Shown here: piece after piece, positions 16,696 to 24,530 of the stretch
Position numbering within the stretch: the first letter of the stretch is position 1
Layout: each line of letters starts with the position of its first letter
NCBI RefSeq assembly: GCF_000633355.1
Contig: NZ_AYMQ01000042.1
Location: forward strand, 1 to 45,996
DNA length: 45,996 nt
Direction of reading: 5' to 3'
Source: Serratia sp. H1w
GTDB lineage: Bacteria > Pseudomonadota > Gammaproteobacteria > Enterobacterales > Enterobacteriaceae
Notes under the pieces: generated by a model
Database searches by the model: none
The model's input: the letters and a program-made list of their open reading frames with translations, nothing else
What the model was told of the DNA's origin: nothing
Made by a program: the position numbers and the translations under genes

Positions 16696-17721
16696 TTAAA
16701 TACTAAAATAATCTGCGGCGTCCATCACAGGCAGATTGATTGTGGTCAGCCGATACTGAATATTGATTTTGCTATGGTCGTAACTGTTTATGTATTTCGT
16801 GCGCCAAGCCGTCACACCGCCGCCAGCCATTCGCATTCCGGCATGGCGATAATCAAGATAGTTATTCGATAAATTCATACCATCATGAATGCCGAGGCGG
16901 CAGAGTGGCACCAGAGGCTTTGCCGTTGCCATGACGGGGTATGCATAACTTCCCGGTATGCGCTGCGTATTTAACGAATTACCACGGTAAAGCATGGGTG
17001 CATTATCAGATGAGAATGTACACTGCCCTGCAGCATTCCATATTGCCAAGCCATACTGAGGCGGAGTCGGATAAGAACCATTTGAAAAGATGCATATCCA
17101 CATCAGGCAATCTGCACTACCGTCACTGATAACATCATTCCCCGCTTCCCTATAAACATTAATGGTCATGTTTTCACGGTCAAAATCAACGGCACGATCA
17201 CCCCGATCCCAGTAAGCAAAAACAAGCGCATTGGCGCGATCAGGAATGTCGGGGATTGTCCAGGCACCGAACACGTTAACCACCCCGCGCCAAACGCATT
17301 TTCCCGCGACTGCCAGATCGTTAATCTCACTGTAATCTGTTGCATCGATAAGCTGGAGCCCAAAGCGAGGGACACCGCCAGCGCCTGATACCTGAAAGGC
17401 ATCAAACTCGATGGGCCGCCTGCCTTTATCCTGGCTAGAGTTAAATCCATCAAACCAGGCATGCACCGTATTTCCCGATATTTGCACACCACTGCATGAT
17501 ATTACCCTGGGAACCGCGCCTGTTTGAATAATCGCAACTGTTCTCCTGGGCACAATAAATAACGAAGCTCCAGGCGAAAGGACGGGGTACGACCATGTTT
17601 CTCCGTTTTGGTCAAATTCGGGGTCAAAGAAGCCCCGATAGGCGCAGGCTTTAGAACCATTGCTAATATCTACACCCGCACCGCCATCTTTGGGATAAAC
17701 CACAAGTCCATATCGGCTCAA
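16696..17721 (-). CDS. DUF6453-type phage tail protein
   Basis: This 341-residue protein starts MSRYGLVVYPKDGGAGVDIS, as do tail-tip associated proteins found directly after gene J in lambda-like phages (DUF6453 as recalled). The start is a TTG (17721) with a strong ribosome site GGGAGG 5 nt upstream, and it overlaps the J stop codon (TTGA), so it is translationally coupled to J. It is rich in aromatic residues and predicted beta structure. Role in the tail tip or receptor binding is inferred from position. Confidence 0.8.
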   Translation of the reverse strand: MSRYGLVVYPKDGGAGVDISNGSKACAYRGFFDPEFDQNGETWSYPVLSPGASLFIVPRRTVAIIQTGAVPRVISCSGVQISGNTVHAWFDGFNSSQDKGRRPIEFDAFQVSGAGGVPRFGLQLIDATDYSEINDLAVAGKCVWRGVVNVFGAWTIPDIPDRANALVFAYWDRGDRAVDFDRENMTINVYREAGNDVISDGSADCLMWICIFSNGSYPTPPQYGLAIWNAAGQCTFSSDNAPMLYRGNSLNTQRIPGSYAYPVMATAKPLVPLCRLGIHDGMNLSNNYLDYRHAGMRMAGGGVTAWRTKYINSYDHSKINIQYRLTTINLPVMDAADYFSI

Positions 17722-20700
17722 TATATCCTCCCGAGCTTTGTTCTTATTTGCCCCATACCGTCGTAAACTGCCACACCATCGTTATTGACAACCGTTCGCC
17801 CAAGGCCTGGTACTGAGCCATTTATTTCAACATATCCATCTCTGAACCCCAGCCTCATACCAATGCTTCCCGGAGAGTAATTATCTGACTGGAGATAGTC
17901 CGTAATTTGAGCCGCGCCTATTGAGGCGTTTTTTATTTTTGCTGATGTAATGGATCCATTCTGAATGAATGCATCACTGATAAATACCTGCCCATTAACC
18001 ACAGCAAAAGGAGAGTATTGGTTATCACCACTACCGCTCATCAGCACAAATTGATTCGCATTAAAACCAACACGAGTAATCACCGGCTGACCTGCTTGTG
18101 CCAGAACAGCAATAGACATCCCGGCACTGTAATACACGTCATTAATACGCACACCGGCTTTCAACGTGTGCACCGCTGTTGCGCCAGTAGCATCAACAGT
18201 AGCTGTTAGCTTATCTTCTAGAGCTGCGGTAACGTCACCGATCTGCGCCTGTACTTGCGTGGACATTTCAGCAAACGCTTTATCAACCTCTGCTATCGTG
18301 GTTTTTACAACCAGAATATCTGCGCGCACTTCGCCGTATTGCGCCCACTGATGATCAACCGTCGCATTGTTGGCCAGGGCGTTCTGCAGAATGGCATCAA
18401 TGTTGGTATCGATCTGACCAGAAAGCCGATCACCATCGGCAGACGACATAAAACCATCGCCAATCACATGGAGATAGTCGTCAGCATCGCCGTTAGACTG
18501 CCCGCGCACCCAATCAATCCAATCACCCTGGTTGCCGGTGCGATCGACGAGCCGCGCACGATACCAGAACTCTTGCCCCGCCTGTAACCCGCTCTGCGTA
18601 TAGCTACGTTGCGGGTATGGCACATCTGAAAGCAACATGGCGTTATTGCCTGCGGCATTATCAGCATATTGAATTTCGGTTTTCAGTGTGTCCCCGGCTC
18701 CGGCAGGAAAATTCCATGAAAGCCCTATACCCCACAATAAGGGCGTTGTTGCGAACCCCACCGGCTTAGGTGGTTTCCCTTCCTTGCCATTTAGCCGAGT
18801 TTCCTTTGATGTACCCCAGATAGAGGAAACATCACTGCCATTTATGGCCCGGACCCGCACTAGGTATCGCCCGGCAAAAATATTCTGCACTTCGAATCCC
18901 AGGGCCGATGTTCGCGCCACAGAAACCCAGTTGCTATCGTCTCGCCGCCATTCGGCTTCATACGCCACAGCATTATCAACAGCATCCCAGTTGGTTCGCA
19001 TCGTTGTGATTGCAATCCCTTGGTTAATCTGCGTAAAACTGCTGACCTGAATATTGGTTGGAGGCGCTTGCACACCAGGCGGGATCACTGATATCGGCCG
19101 CTCATCCAGTCGGGCACCAGTATCGATCGCATCGTATTTCCCCGGACTATGCCAAACAGCAGAAATGGTAAAAGTGCCGTCATCATTATCAGTAACGTTT
19201 GAAACCCGATACTGTTGGACTGCCAGATCACCAGCATCGACGGACCACACGGCCTCCGGTTCTGGATTTGGGTTATAAGCCGTGCTGACCGTGACATTGG
19301 CCCCACTGACGGCGGAAACAGTGCGTGCCTGGGAGCTGCCGTTCGGTAAATTGACAATCAGCCGATCACCCGGCGATACATCGGCAACCCGATCCAATTT
19401 AATCACCCGGCCATTAACTGCCGATATGCGGCCGCCTAACACACGCCCAGCCAACATCTGATCTGCAACGCCAATGATGCGACCAGGCAATGGAATGTAA
19501 CCATCCAGCCCCGTTGAGAACGATATTGTGCGGTCGTTGCTATTCGTGAGCAGCGCCCAGCGCCCGCGCCGGTTTGCCTCCGTTTGCCGCGTGCAACCTA
19601 TGGCGGAGATTTCCGTCTGGTTGATGCCATAGCGTTCAACCAGTTCATTTTCCATAACCGATTCGACTTCATCTTGATAATGATTGTCAGGGTTTGACCA
19701 ACTCACCATCGCGCTTGAATAGCGGTTTCGATAACTGCCGCCTTGGTAGTGAAATTTTCCATCAATGACGTTTGCACGAGTGTATGTAAAATCCATATCC
19801 CTCGGCATATCAGCCAACACGCAAACTTGGTTATTTGCCCAATACGTCATGCCACGAAAAATCGAAGCCAGATCGCGCAGAACGGTAAAGGCTTCATTCT
19901 GAGCCTGAATATAAACGTCACATACAAATCGTGGCTCTGTACCGGAGCCGCCACGCCCATCGGGTACAAGTTGATCACAGTATTGTCCTATACGGTACAG
20001 TTCTACCTCATCAACTTGGGTTGCATCTAAGCGATCACCAAGGCCAAACCGCTTATTCAGCAAAATATCGTAGAATACCCATGCAGGATTGTTGGAGTAG
20101 GCCCATTTAAAACTGCCGTCCCATGTGCCGTTGTATGTCCGGCTTTCCGGGTCGTATGTAGTCGGAACGCGAATAACCCGCCCTTTCGGCTTACAACTGA
20201 TCTGCGGAATGTTTGGGAACTGTTTCGCATCGAACGAAACAAATAACAGCGCCGTGTTGGGATAACGAAGCTTGGCATCGATCACTTCAGTAATCGCCAT
20301 CACCCGCGTAAGATCCACAACATTGCTGGATGTTGAATCAGGGGTGATCCTGCGCAAGCGGATTTGCCAGCCTGTTGTTGCTGGCGGCAGATTCACACGG
20401 TGACTACGCTCAAAAAGTGACGTAGTTTTGTCGTTTATCACACCGTTTAAAACGGTCTGATATGCGCCGCCATCAGTAGAGAGATCGATCGCATAATCAA
20501 CCCGCGTTCCCACACGATCCCCATTATCCTCTTGCCTTACCAACGTCTGCCAGCCAAGGCGAACTCTGACAGCAGATAACTGAGTATTATTTATCGCTCT
20601 CACCCACGGCTGTGTGGCTTTCAAGTCGACACCCACACTGATCTCGTTTTCTGCACCGGGCATTCCCTGAATATAATTCTGCATCTGGGTGCCTGGCCTG

Positions 20701-20921
20701 AAATCCCACTCAAAGCCGGGATAGTTCAGGGTTCCATCTGGCGAATAAACCGGTGTGCCATCGAGAAAAATATTTTGCCCATCCAACCCGCCAGCAAATT
20801 CACCCTCACCCAGCGCCAGTAAAATCTTCGCCCTCGCTATCGACTGGATGCTGTCCGGGGACTCTGTCGGGGTGTGGCTACTGCCACCGCCACCTTTGCG
20901 ACCTTGGATCACGTCTGTCAT
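17718..20921 (-). CDS. J: Tail tip / host specificity protein J
   Basis: This 1067-residue central tail fibre forms the tip that contacts the receptor. The N-terminal part (MTDVIQGRKGGGGSSHTPTE, then DSIQSIARAKILLALGEGE) is strongly J-like. It continues with the conserved domain, fibronectin-like modules in the middle (ISVIPPGVQAPPTNIQVSSF; VGFATTPLLWGIGLSW), a long helix-rich stretch near 850-900 and a variable C-terminus ending RTKLGRIY. ATG 20921 is preceded by GGTGAA; an ATG at 20948 lies inside the upstream terminator hairpin and is less likely. Tail-tip order I-J fits lambda. Confidence 0.95.
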   Translation of the reverse strand: MTDVIQGRKGGGGSSHTPTESPDSIQSIARAKILLALGEGEFAGGLDGQNIFLDGTPVYSPDGTLNYPGFEWDFRPGTQMQNYIQGMPGAENEISVGVDLKATQPWVRAINNTQLSAVRVRLGWQTLVRQEDNGDRVGTRVDYAIDLSTDGGAYQTVLNGVINDKTTSLFERSHRVNLPPATTGWQIRLRRITPDSTSSNVVDLTRVMAITEVIDAKLRYPNTALLFVSFDAKQFPNIPQISCKPKGRVIRVPTTYDPESRTYNGTWDGSFKWAYSNNPAWVFYDILLNKRFGLGDRLDATQVDEVELYRIGQYCDQLVPDGRGGSGTEPRFVCDVYIQAQNEAFTVLRDLASIFRGMTYWANNQVCVLADMPRDMDFTYTRANVIDGKFHYQGGSYRNRYSSAMVSWSNPDNHYQDEVESVMENELVERYGINQTEISAIGCTRQTEANRRGRWALLTNSNDRTISFSTGLDGYIPLPGRIIGVADQMLAGRVLGGRISAVNGRVIKLDRVADVSPGDRLIVNLPNGSSQARTVSAVSGANVTVSTAYNPNPEPEAVWSVDAGDLAVQQYRVSNVTDNDDGTFTISAVWHSPGKYDAIDTGARLDERPISVIPPGVQAPPTNIQVSSFTQINQGIAITTMRTNWDAVDNAVAYEAEWRRDDSNWVSVARTSALGFEVQNIFAGRYLVRVRAINGSDVSSIWGTSKETRLNGKEGKPPKPVGFATTPLLWGIGLSWNFPAGAGDTLKTEIQYADNAAGNNAMLLSDVPYPQRSYTQSGLQAGQEFWYRARLVDRTGNQGDWIDWVRGQSNGDADDYLHVIGDGFMSSADGDRLSGQIDTNIDAILQNALANNATVDHQWAQYGEVRADILVVKTTIAEVDKAFAEMSTQVQAQIGDVTAALEDKLTATVDATGATAVHTLKAGVRINDVYYSAGMSIAVLAQAGQPVITRVGFNANQFVLMSGSGDNQYSPFAVVNGQVFISDAFIQNGSITSAKIKNASIGAAQITDYLQSDNYSPGSIGMRLGFRDGYVEINGSVPGLGRTVVNNDGVAVYDGMGQIRTKLGRIY

Positions 20922-20933
20922 GGTTTCACCAAT

Positions 20934-20956
20934 AAAAAAAGCTCGCATGAGCGAGC
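20934..20956 (-). terminator. Intrinsic terminator between genes I and J
   Basis: Minus strand: GCTCGC (20956-20951), loop TCAT, GCGAGC (20946-20941), then seven T residues (20940-20934). It lies between the I stop and the J start, inside the late operon. Confidence 0.85.
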
Positions 20957-20976
20957 CTGATTGAACACTGATATTT

Positions 20977-21561
20977 TTACTGCTGGTCTTCTGCGTAGAT
21001 CCCCGCCGATATCACAGCACCGCCGATTTCTCGACTGCCATATAGGACACCAACTGGATTGCCCTGGGTCGTCGAGTTAACCGGGCCACCAAACGCGTAT
21101 GAAGGTTTGTTCTCAGCGTTCTGACCGACCGACAAGCCACCTGGCTGGGGAGATAACATTTGCACTACTCCACCAAACATCATCGATGCACCGGCCATCC
21201 GAAGATAGGGAGATATAGGAGCCAAATACGGGATAAACGAAGCTGCGATAAGGGCGGCACCAAGGACAGTTTGAAAAATACCACCACGCTTACTACCAAT
21301 TATGACCGGGATAATTCGTATATCGCCATCGCCCTTAGTCATGTCGATCTCTTCTTCACTGACATTCTTACGTCCGACAAAAACAGCAAAAGTCAGCCCC
21401 CGGATTTCAGCCTCGTTCATAAAGCGTTCGAAGCCGGGTAACTGCCCCTTTAACGCCCTGATAGCGTGAGGTATATCTCGGGCACGATAAGTAAACTCCT
21501 TGACGAACTTCTTTCCGAGAATGCCACCAAGCCTGATTGTTCTGATGGGAATGTCACTCAT
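20977..21561 (-). CDS. I: Tail assembly protein I
   Basis: This 194-residue protein is homologous to lambda gpI: RTIRLGGILGKKFVKEF, AIRALKGQLPGFERFM, GDIRIIPVIIGSKRGG, a hydrophobic Ala/Ile segment (about 98-130), and a C-terminal VLYGSREIGGAVISAGIY. It is needed for tail-tip assembly but is not reported in the finished lambda virion. It overlaps gene K by 4 nt. Confidence 0.92.
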   Translation of the reverse strand: MSDIPIRTIRLGGILGKKFVKEFTYRARDIPHAIRALKGQLPGFERFMNEAEIRGLTFAVFVGRKNVSEEEIDMTKGDGDIRIIPVIIGSKRGGIFQTVLGAALIAASFIPYLAPISPYLRMAGASMMFGGVVQMLSPQPGGLSVGQNAENKPSYAFGGPVNSTTQGNPVGVLYGSREIGGAVISAGIYAEDQQ

Positions 21562-22271
21562 TTGAATAAATCCTTATACCGCAAGATCCGCTCAGTTCTC
21601 TCTTGGAGATACCCGCCATACGGCACCCGCTGACTTAACTGACCGTAGAAATGGTGTAATAGCGTGTTCCCTTCAAGCAAGATCCCCGCGTGATTGGGTA
21701 CGGACGCTGATATTTGCATAATCACCATATCCCCGGGTTGTGGTGGCCCGTAGAACTCCCGGAAGCCGCATTCAAACCAGTTGTCCATATACAGGTTTTC
21801 GCCTTCATCCCACCAGTGGCGCTCCACGCTGTAATTAGGCAGAGTAATGCCGTGCTGTTGCCGGTAATAATCCATAATCAACGACCAGCAATCGGCATGC
21901 CCAAGTACGAACTGGCGACCTTCCAACGGGCGATCACCGCGTGGGTTAATCGTCCTGATATCACCCTCAGGCCACGAAGCGATCACCCACGGCAATTCCG
22001 TTACGTCACATTGCAACATGTCCAGTTCGCTGGGTTGCGTCGTGGCCCCATCGCCAGTGTGGCTATGTACGATCGCCACTACGGTTCCCCACTCTTCGGC
22101 TTCCGCATAGTCCAACGGGGCCAACTCAAAATGTTCTGTAGGCTTGAGGGAAAGATTGGCACAAGGAAAATAACGCTCTACACGTCCCTTTTGTGCAATT
22201 ACGCCACAGCATTCAGCCGGGTGGCAACTTTCAGCATGAGCCAAGATTGCATCGATAGTTTTTTGTCGCAT
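21558..22271 (-). CDS. K: Tail tip protein K: JAB metalloprotease-like plus NlpC/P60 domain
   Basis: This 237-residue lambda gpK homologue has an N-terminal JAB/MPN domain with glutamate in AECCGVI and metal motif HSHTGDGATTQPSELD (His ~69, His ~71, Asp ~84), then an NlpC/P60 domain with catalytic Cys ~128 in GHADCWSL and His in NHAGILL. Such proteins are thought to act on peptidoglycan or on tail proteins during assembly and entry. All key residues appear present. It is 2 nt from gene L and overlaps I. Confidence 0.95.
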   Translation of the reverse strand: MRQKTIDAILAHAESCHPAECCGVIAQKGRVERYFPCANLSLKPTEHFELAPLDYAEAEEWGTVVAIVHSHTGDGATTQPSELDMLQCDVTELPWVIASWPEGDIRTINPRGDRPLEGRQFVLGHADCWSLIMDYYRQQHGITLPNYSVERHWWDEGENLYMDNWFECGFREFYGPPQPGDMVIMQISASVPNHAGILLEGNTLLHHFYGQLSQRVPYGGYLQERTERILRYKDLFK

Positions 22272-22273
22272 GG

Positions 22274-23029
22274 TTACCTCCGAACCAAGGCAGAGCCAGG
22301 GAAGCCACCGAAATCCAGCTCGTTATTTTCCCCATAGCGTTTTTTGCAATCCGTCAGCAGTCCCCCACACTCATCTTGCGAAGGATCCTCAGTAGGGTTC
22401 CCCTTTTTATCAAACCAGCCGTTCTGCCCCGCGTATGAGCAACCGTCGCCGGTTTTATACTGGCCGCGCATGCACCATGTACAAAGCGCGGTGATCTGCC
22501 GCGTTGGGATCCGCCGTCCTTGCAATGACATTGGATCGGACAACGTAAACTCAATAGCCTCGTTGTCTTCCGCGCTTTTGCTGTCGATGTAGAAAACCTG
22601 CTTAAATTCTTGGGCTGGGTCTGCTTTGGGGTTTCCGCCGGCAAAGTTTTTGGCATCGAGGTAATGTGCGAAAGTATCGTGGATGGTTACCTTGGCCTGG
22701 AGCATATCGTCAAACCGCAAACACAGCGCGGTGATCAGGCTGTCGATATTTGATACCGCCAATTTCGGTGTTGCACTGGCCCCGTCGCTGGATGATTCTA
22801 GCCCCTTTAACTCATACGGAAATGCGCCGTATTCCTTTCCCTGCCACCAAATGCTTTTTGGCTTTAACTTGGTTTCATCGCCATCAGACGCAGCAATCTC
22901 CGTTGGCGTATGAGGTATGGTTTCATTGTGAAAGCGCAGAACGTCGGCACCAAATTTTGTACCGTCGACTTCGATTAACCGGACCCGGTTACCGGGTTCC
23001 AGTTTTTGCACGTCATTTGTGATTGCCAC
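22274..23029 (-). CDS. L: Minor tail protein L (iron-sulfur type)
   Basis: This 251-residue lambda gpL homologue has an N-terminal beta domain (LEPGNRVRLIEVDGTKFGAD) and a C-terminal cysteine-rich region (CTWC, GDGC, DECGGLLTDC) that matches the conserved cysteines which in lambda gpL bind a [4Fe-4S] cluster (as recalled). It ends FGGFPGSALVRR, usual for the family. It lies between M and K in the standard lambda order. Confidence 0.93.
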   Translation of the reverse strand: MAITNDVQKLEPGNRVRLIEVDGTKFGADVLRFHNETIPHTPTEIAASDGDETKLKPKSIWWQGKEYGAFPYELKGLESSSDGASATPKLAVSNIDSLITALCLRFDDMLQAKVTIHDTFAHYLDAKNFAGGNPKADPAQEFKQVFYIDSKSAEDNEAIEFTLSDPMSLQGRRIPTRQITALCTWCMRGQYKTGDGCSYAGQNGWFDKKGNPTEDPSQDECGGLLTDCKKRYGENNELDFGGFPGSALVRR

Positions 23030-23038
23030 ATGGTCTCC

Positions 23039-23380
23039 TCATGGCGCGAACGCTTGTTCAAATGTCGCAGATACCGTCATAACCGAGCCGCCAACCGGCG
23101 TTGCCTTGATGGAGTCAGCAACCACGCGATATAGCCCCTTTACCCCGTAAGGTGGTGTCCAAAAGAATGATTTGGTGGTGTGGGAGCGGGCGAACTCTAA
23201 CAGCGGAAGCATCTGGGCTTTTTGGCCGGTGAATGACAACGGCCAGGTCTGGGCTTCTATGTTGAGACCATTACCTGCCACCTGCTTATAGCCATCACCG
23301 AACTGTGCCGTTCTCACCCGCTGGGCATAGCTGCCCTCTGGCTGCCCATGAATGCGCCAGGTGAAAGTGTCGACTGCCAT
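23039..23380 (-). CDS. M: Minor tail protein M
   Basis: This 113-residue protein is a gpM homologue: TFTWRIHGQPEGSY, QFGDGYKQVAGNGLN, WPLSFTGQKAQMLPLLEF, FFWTPPYGVKGLYRV. It joins the tape measure and distal tail at the tip. It sits downstream of two accessory genes that have been inserted between it and the tape measure gene. Confidence 0.93.
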   Translation of the reverse strand: MAVDTFTWRIHGQPEGSYAQRVRTAQFGDGYKQVAGNGLNIEAQTWPLSFTGQKAQMLPLLEFARSHTTKSFFWTPPYGVKGLYRVVADSIKATPVGGSVMTVSATFEQAFAP

Positions 23381-23471
23381 GTTTTCTCCGTGAATAAAAT
23401 TAAGTGCAATGCCCGCGGAATATCGGACATTAAAAATTCCTCAGTTAACGGGTTAGCTGACGTCCACAAAT

Positions 23472-23498
23472 TAAAAAGCCACCCGAAATTAGGTGGCT
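23472..23498 (-). terminator. Intrinsic terminator after the accessory lipoprotein gene
   Basis: Minus strand: AGCCACC (23498-23492) and GGTGGCT (23483-23477) form a 7-bp stem ending in TTTTTAA. It separates the inserted accessory genes from gene M. Confidence 0.8.
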
Positions 23499-23519
23499 GA
23501 ACAAAATCAATCCGGTTAT

Positions 23520-23861
23520 CTATTTACAGTCAATAACGGCTCTTTCAATTTTATTGCTGGTCATAGATGGCATACGCTCAAATAAGGAGTAATTAGTTTT
23601 TCCTGCCTGTTCCCTTACATCAAGAACAGCATCCGCGCCTGCACCACCGCTGCTCAATATTTGGATGGAAAAGCCATCAGCTAATGGAACTGATGTTGCA
23701 TTATAATAAGTCTGGTTCCATTTCTCAGCAACGCACGCAGACATGACCTGTGCCGTTTTTTGTGACTGTCCAGTTGATACAGGTTCCCCTTCCCGTAATT
23801 CTTGTACTGTAGCGCAACCTGCCAACGCAACCATTATCACGAAAAACCACAGTGCTTTCAT
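23520..23861 (-). CDS. Accessory phage lipoprotein
   Basis: This 113-residue lipoprotein has a signal peptide and lipobox VALAGC (Cys ~16), followed by ATVQELREGEPVSTGQSQK and a small mixed domain with two further cysteines. The start at 23861 has AAGGA 9 nt upstream; an upstream in-frame start is less credible. It lies between the tape measure and M genes, with a terminator behind it, a moron arrangement. Possible roles are surface modification or superinfection exclusion of incoming phages; function is not shown. Confidence 0.8.
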   Translation of the reverse strand: MKALWFFVIMVALAGCATVQELREGEPVSTGQSQKTAQVMSACVAEKWNQTYYNATSVPLADGFSIQILSSGGAGADAVLDVREQAGKTNYSLFERMPSMTSNKIERAVIDCK

Positions 23862-23907
23862 TTGATTATTCCTTTTAAAAGAAGTAGCAATATCCAATTA
23901 TCACGCC

Positions 23908-24444
23908 TCATTGTTTTTTAATGATTCGGAGCATTCCCTCAAGTTCTACTTCAAAATTTTTCCTGAGGTTTTCCGGGAGACCATCTCTAAGTCGGCGAAT
24001 CACTGGCTCGTGTGTCACCATTACCGAAAGAGCTGAGTTTTTCGGCATTTCATTATGTAGTTGGTTCGCAAAAGCTTTAATGCCATCATAATTAAGAACA
24101 ACATCACCGTCCTGGTCTTCAGTAACAAAATCACTGGCAACAAGCGCTTTTGCACTTCCAACCCCCCTCCCTGCGCTTAGAGCACTAACGTCACTCCCAC
24201 AATGTTTACATTTGATTGCTTCAGCTCTAATTAACTCAGCACAAAGTGGACACCGTACCATCCCTTGGTTTAGTTGTATGTTTTCAATTTCCTGCTTGCT
24301 GCCACTGAGGCAAAGAGAGTGGATTAAAGCGACAATGAACAGCAAGAAACCATACAACCACCACGCCCCGAATGACCTACCCTTGCTTTGTGCAATAAAA
24401 GCAGGTATTAGACCAAGAAAGGCCGCAATTATCAGAATCTCCAC
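23908..24444 (-). CDS. Accessory membrane protein with zinc ribbon
   Basis: From a GTG at 24444 with GGAGAA 6 nt upstream, this is a 178-residue protein. It has two close membrane helices (VEILIIAAFLGLIPAFIAQ, then WWLYGFLLFIVALIHSLCL) and a double-CxxC zinc ribbon (CPLCAELIRAEAIKCKHCG, about 64-82), followed by a soluble C-terminal domain. ATG 24477 is an alternative start. KGRSFGAWWLYG is a pattern found in small inner-membrane proteins of unknown role. It lies 86 nt after the tape measure stop and before the lipoprotein; together they look like a two-gene moron. Confidence 0.75.
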   Translation of the reverse strand: MEILIIAAFLGLIPAFIAQSKGRSFGAWWLYGFLLFIVALIHSLCLSGSKQEIENIQLNQGMVRCPLCAELIRAEAIKCKHCGSDVSALSAGRGVGSAKALVASDFVTEDQDGDVVLNYDGIKAFANQLHNEMPKNSALSVMVTHEPVIRRLRDGLPENLRKNFEVELEGMLRIIKKQ

Positions 24445-24530
24445 ACCGACTTCTCCGTGAATTACAAGTGGCAACATCCTATCACCACTTACAGTCATCA
24501 GGCATATCAAGACATCACATTTTCTGATGG

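Noticed and set aside
21714-22337. 207-codon plus-strand ORF
   Set aside because: Antisense shadow of gene K, which has all catalytic motifs.
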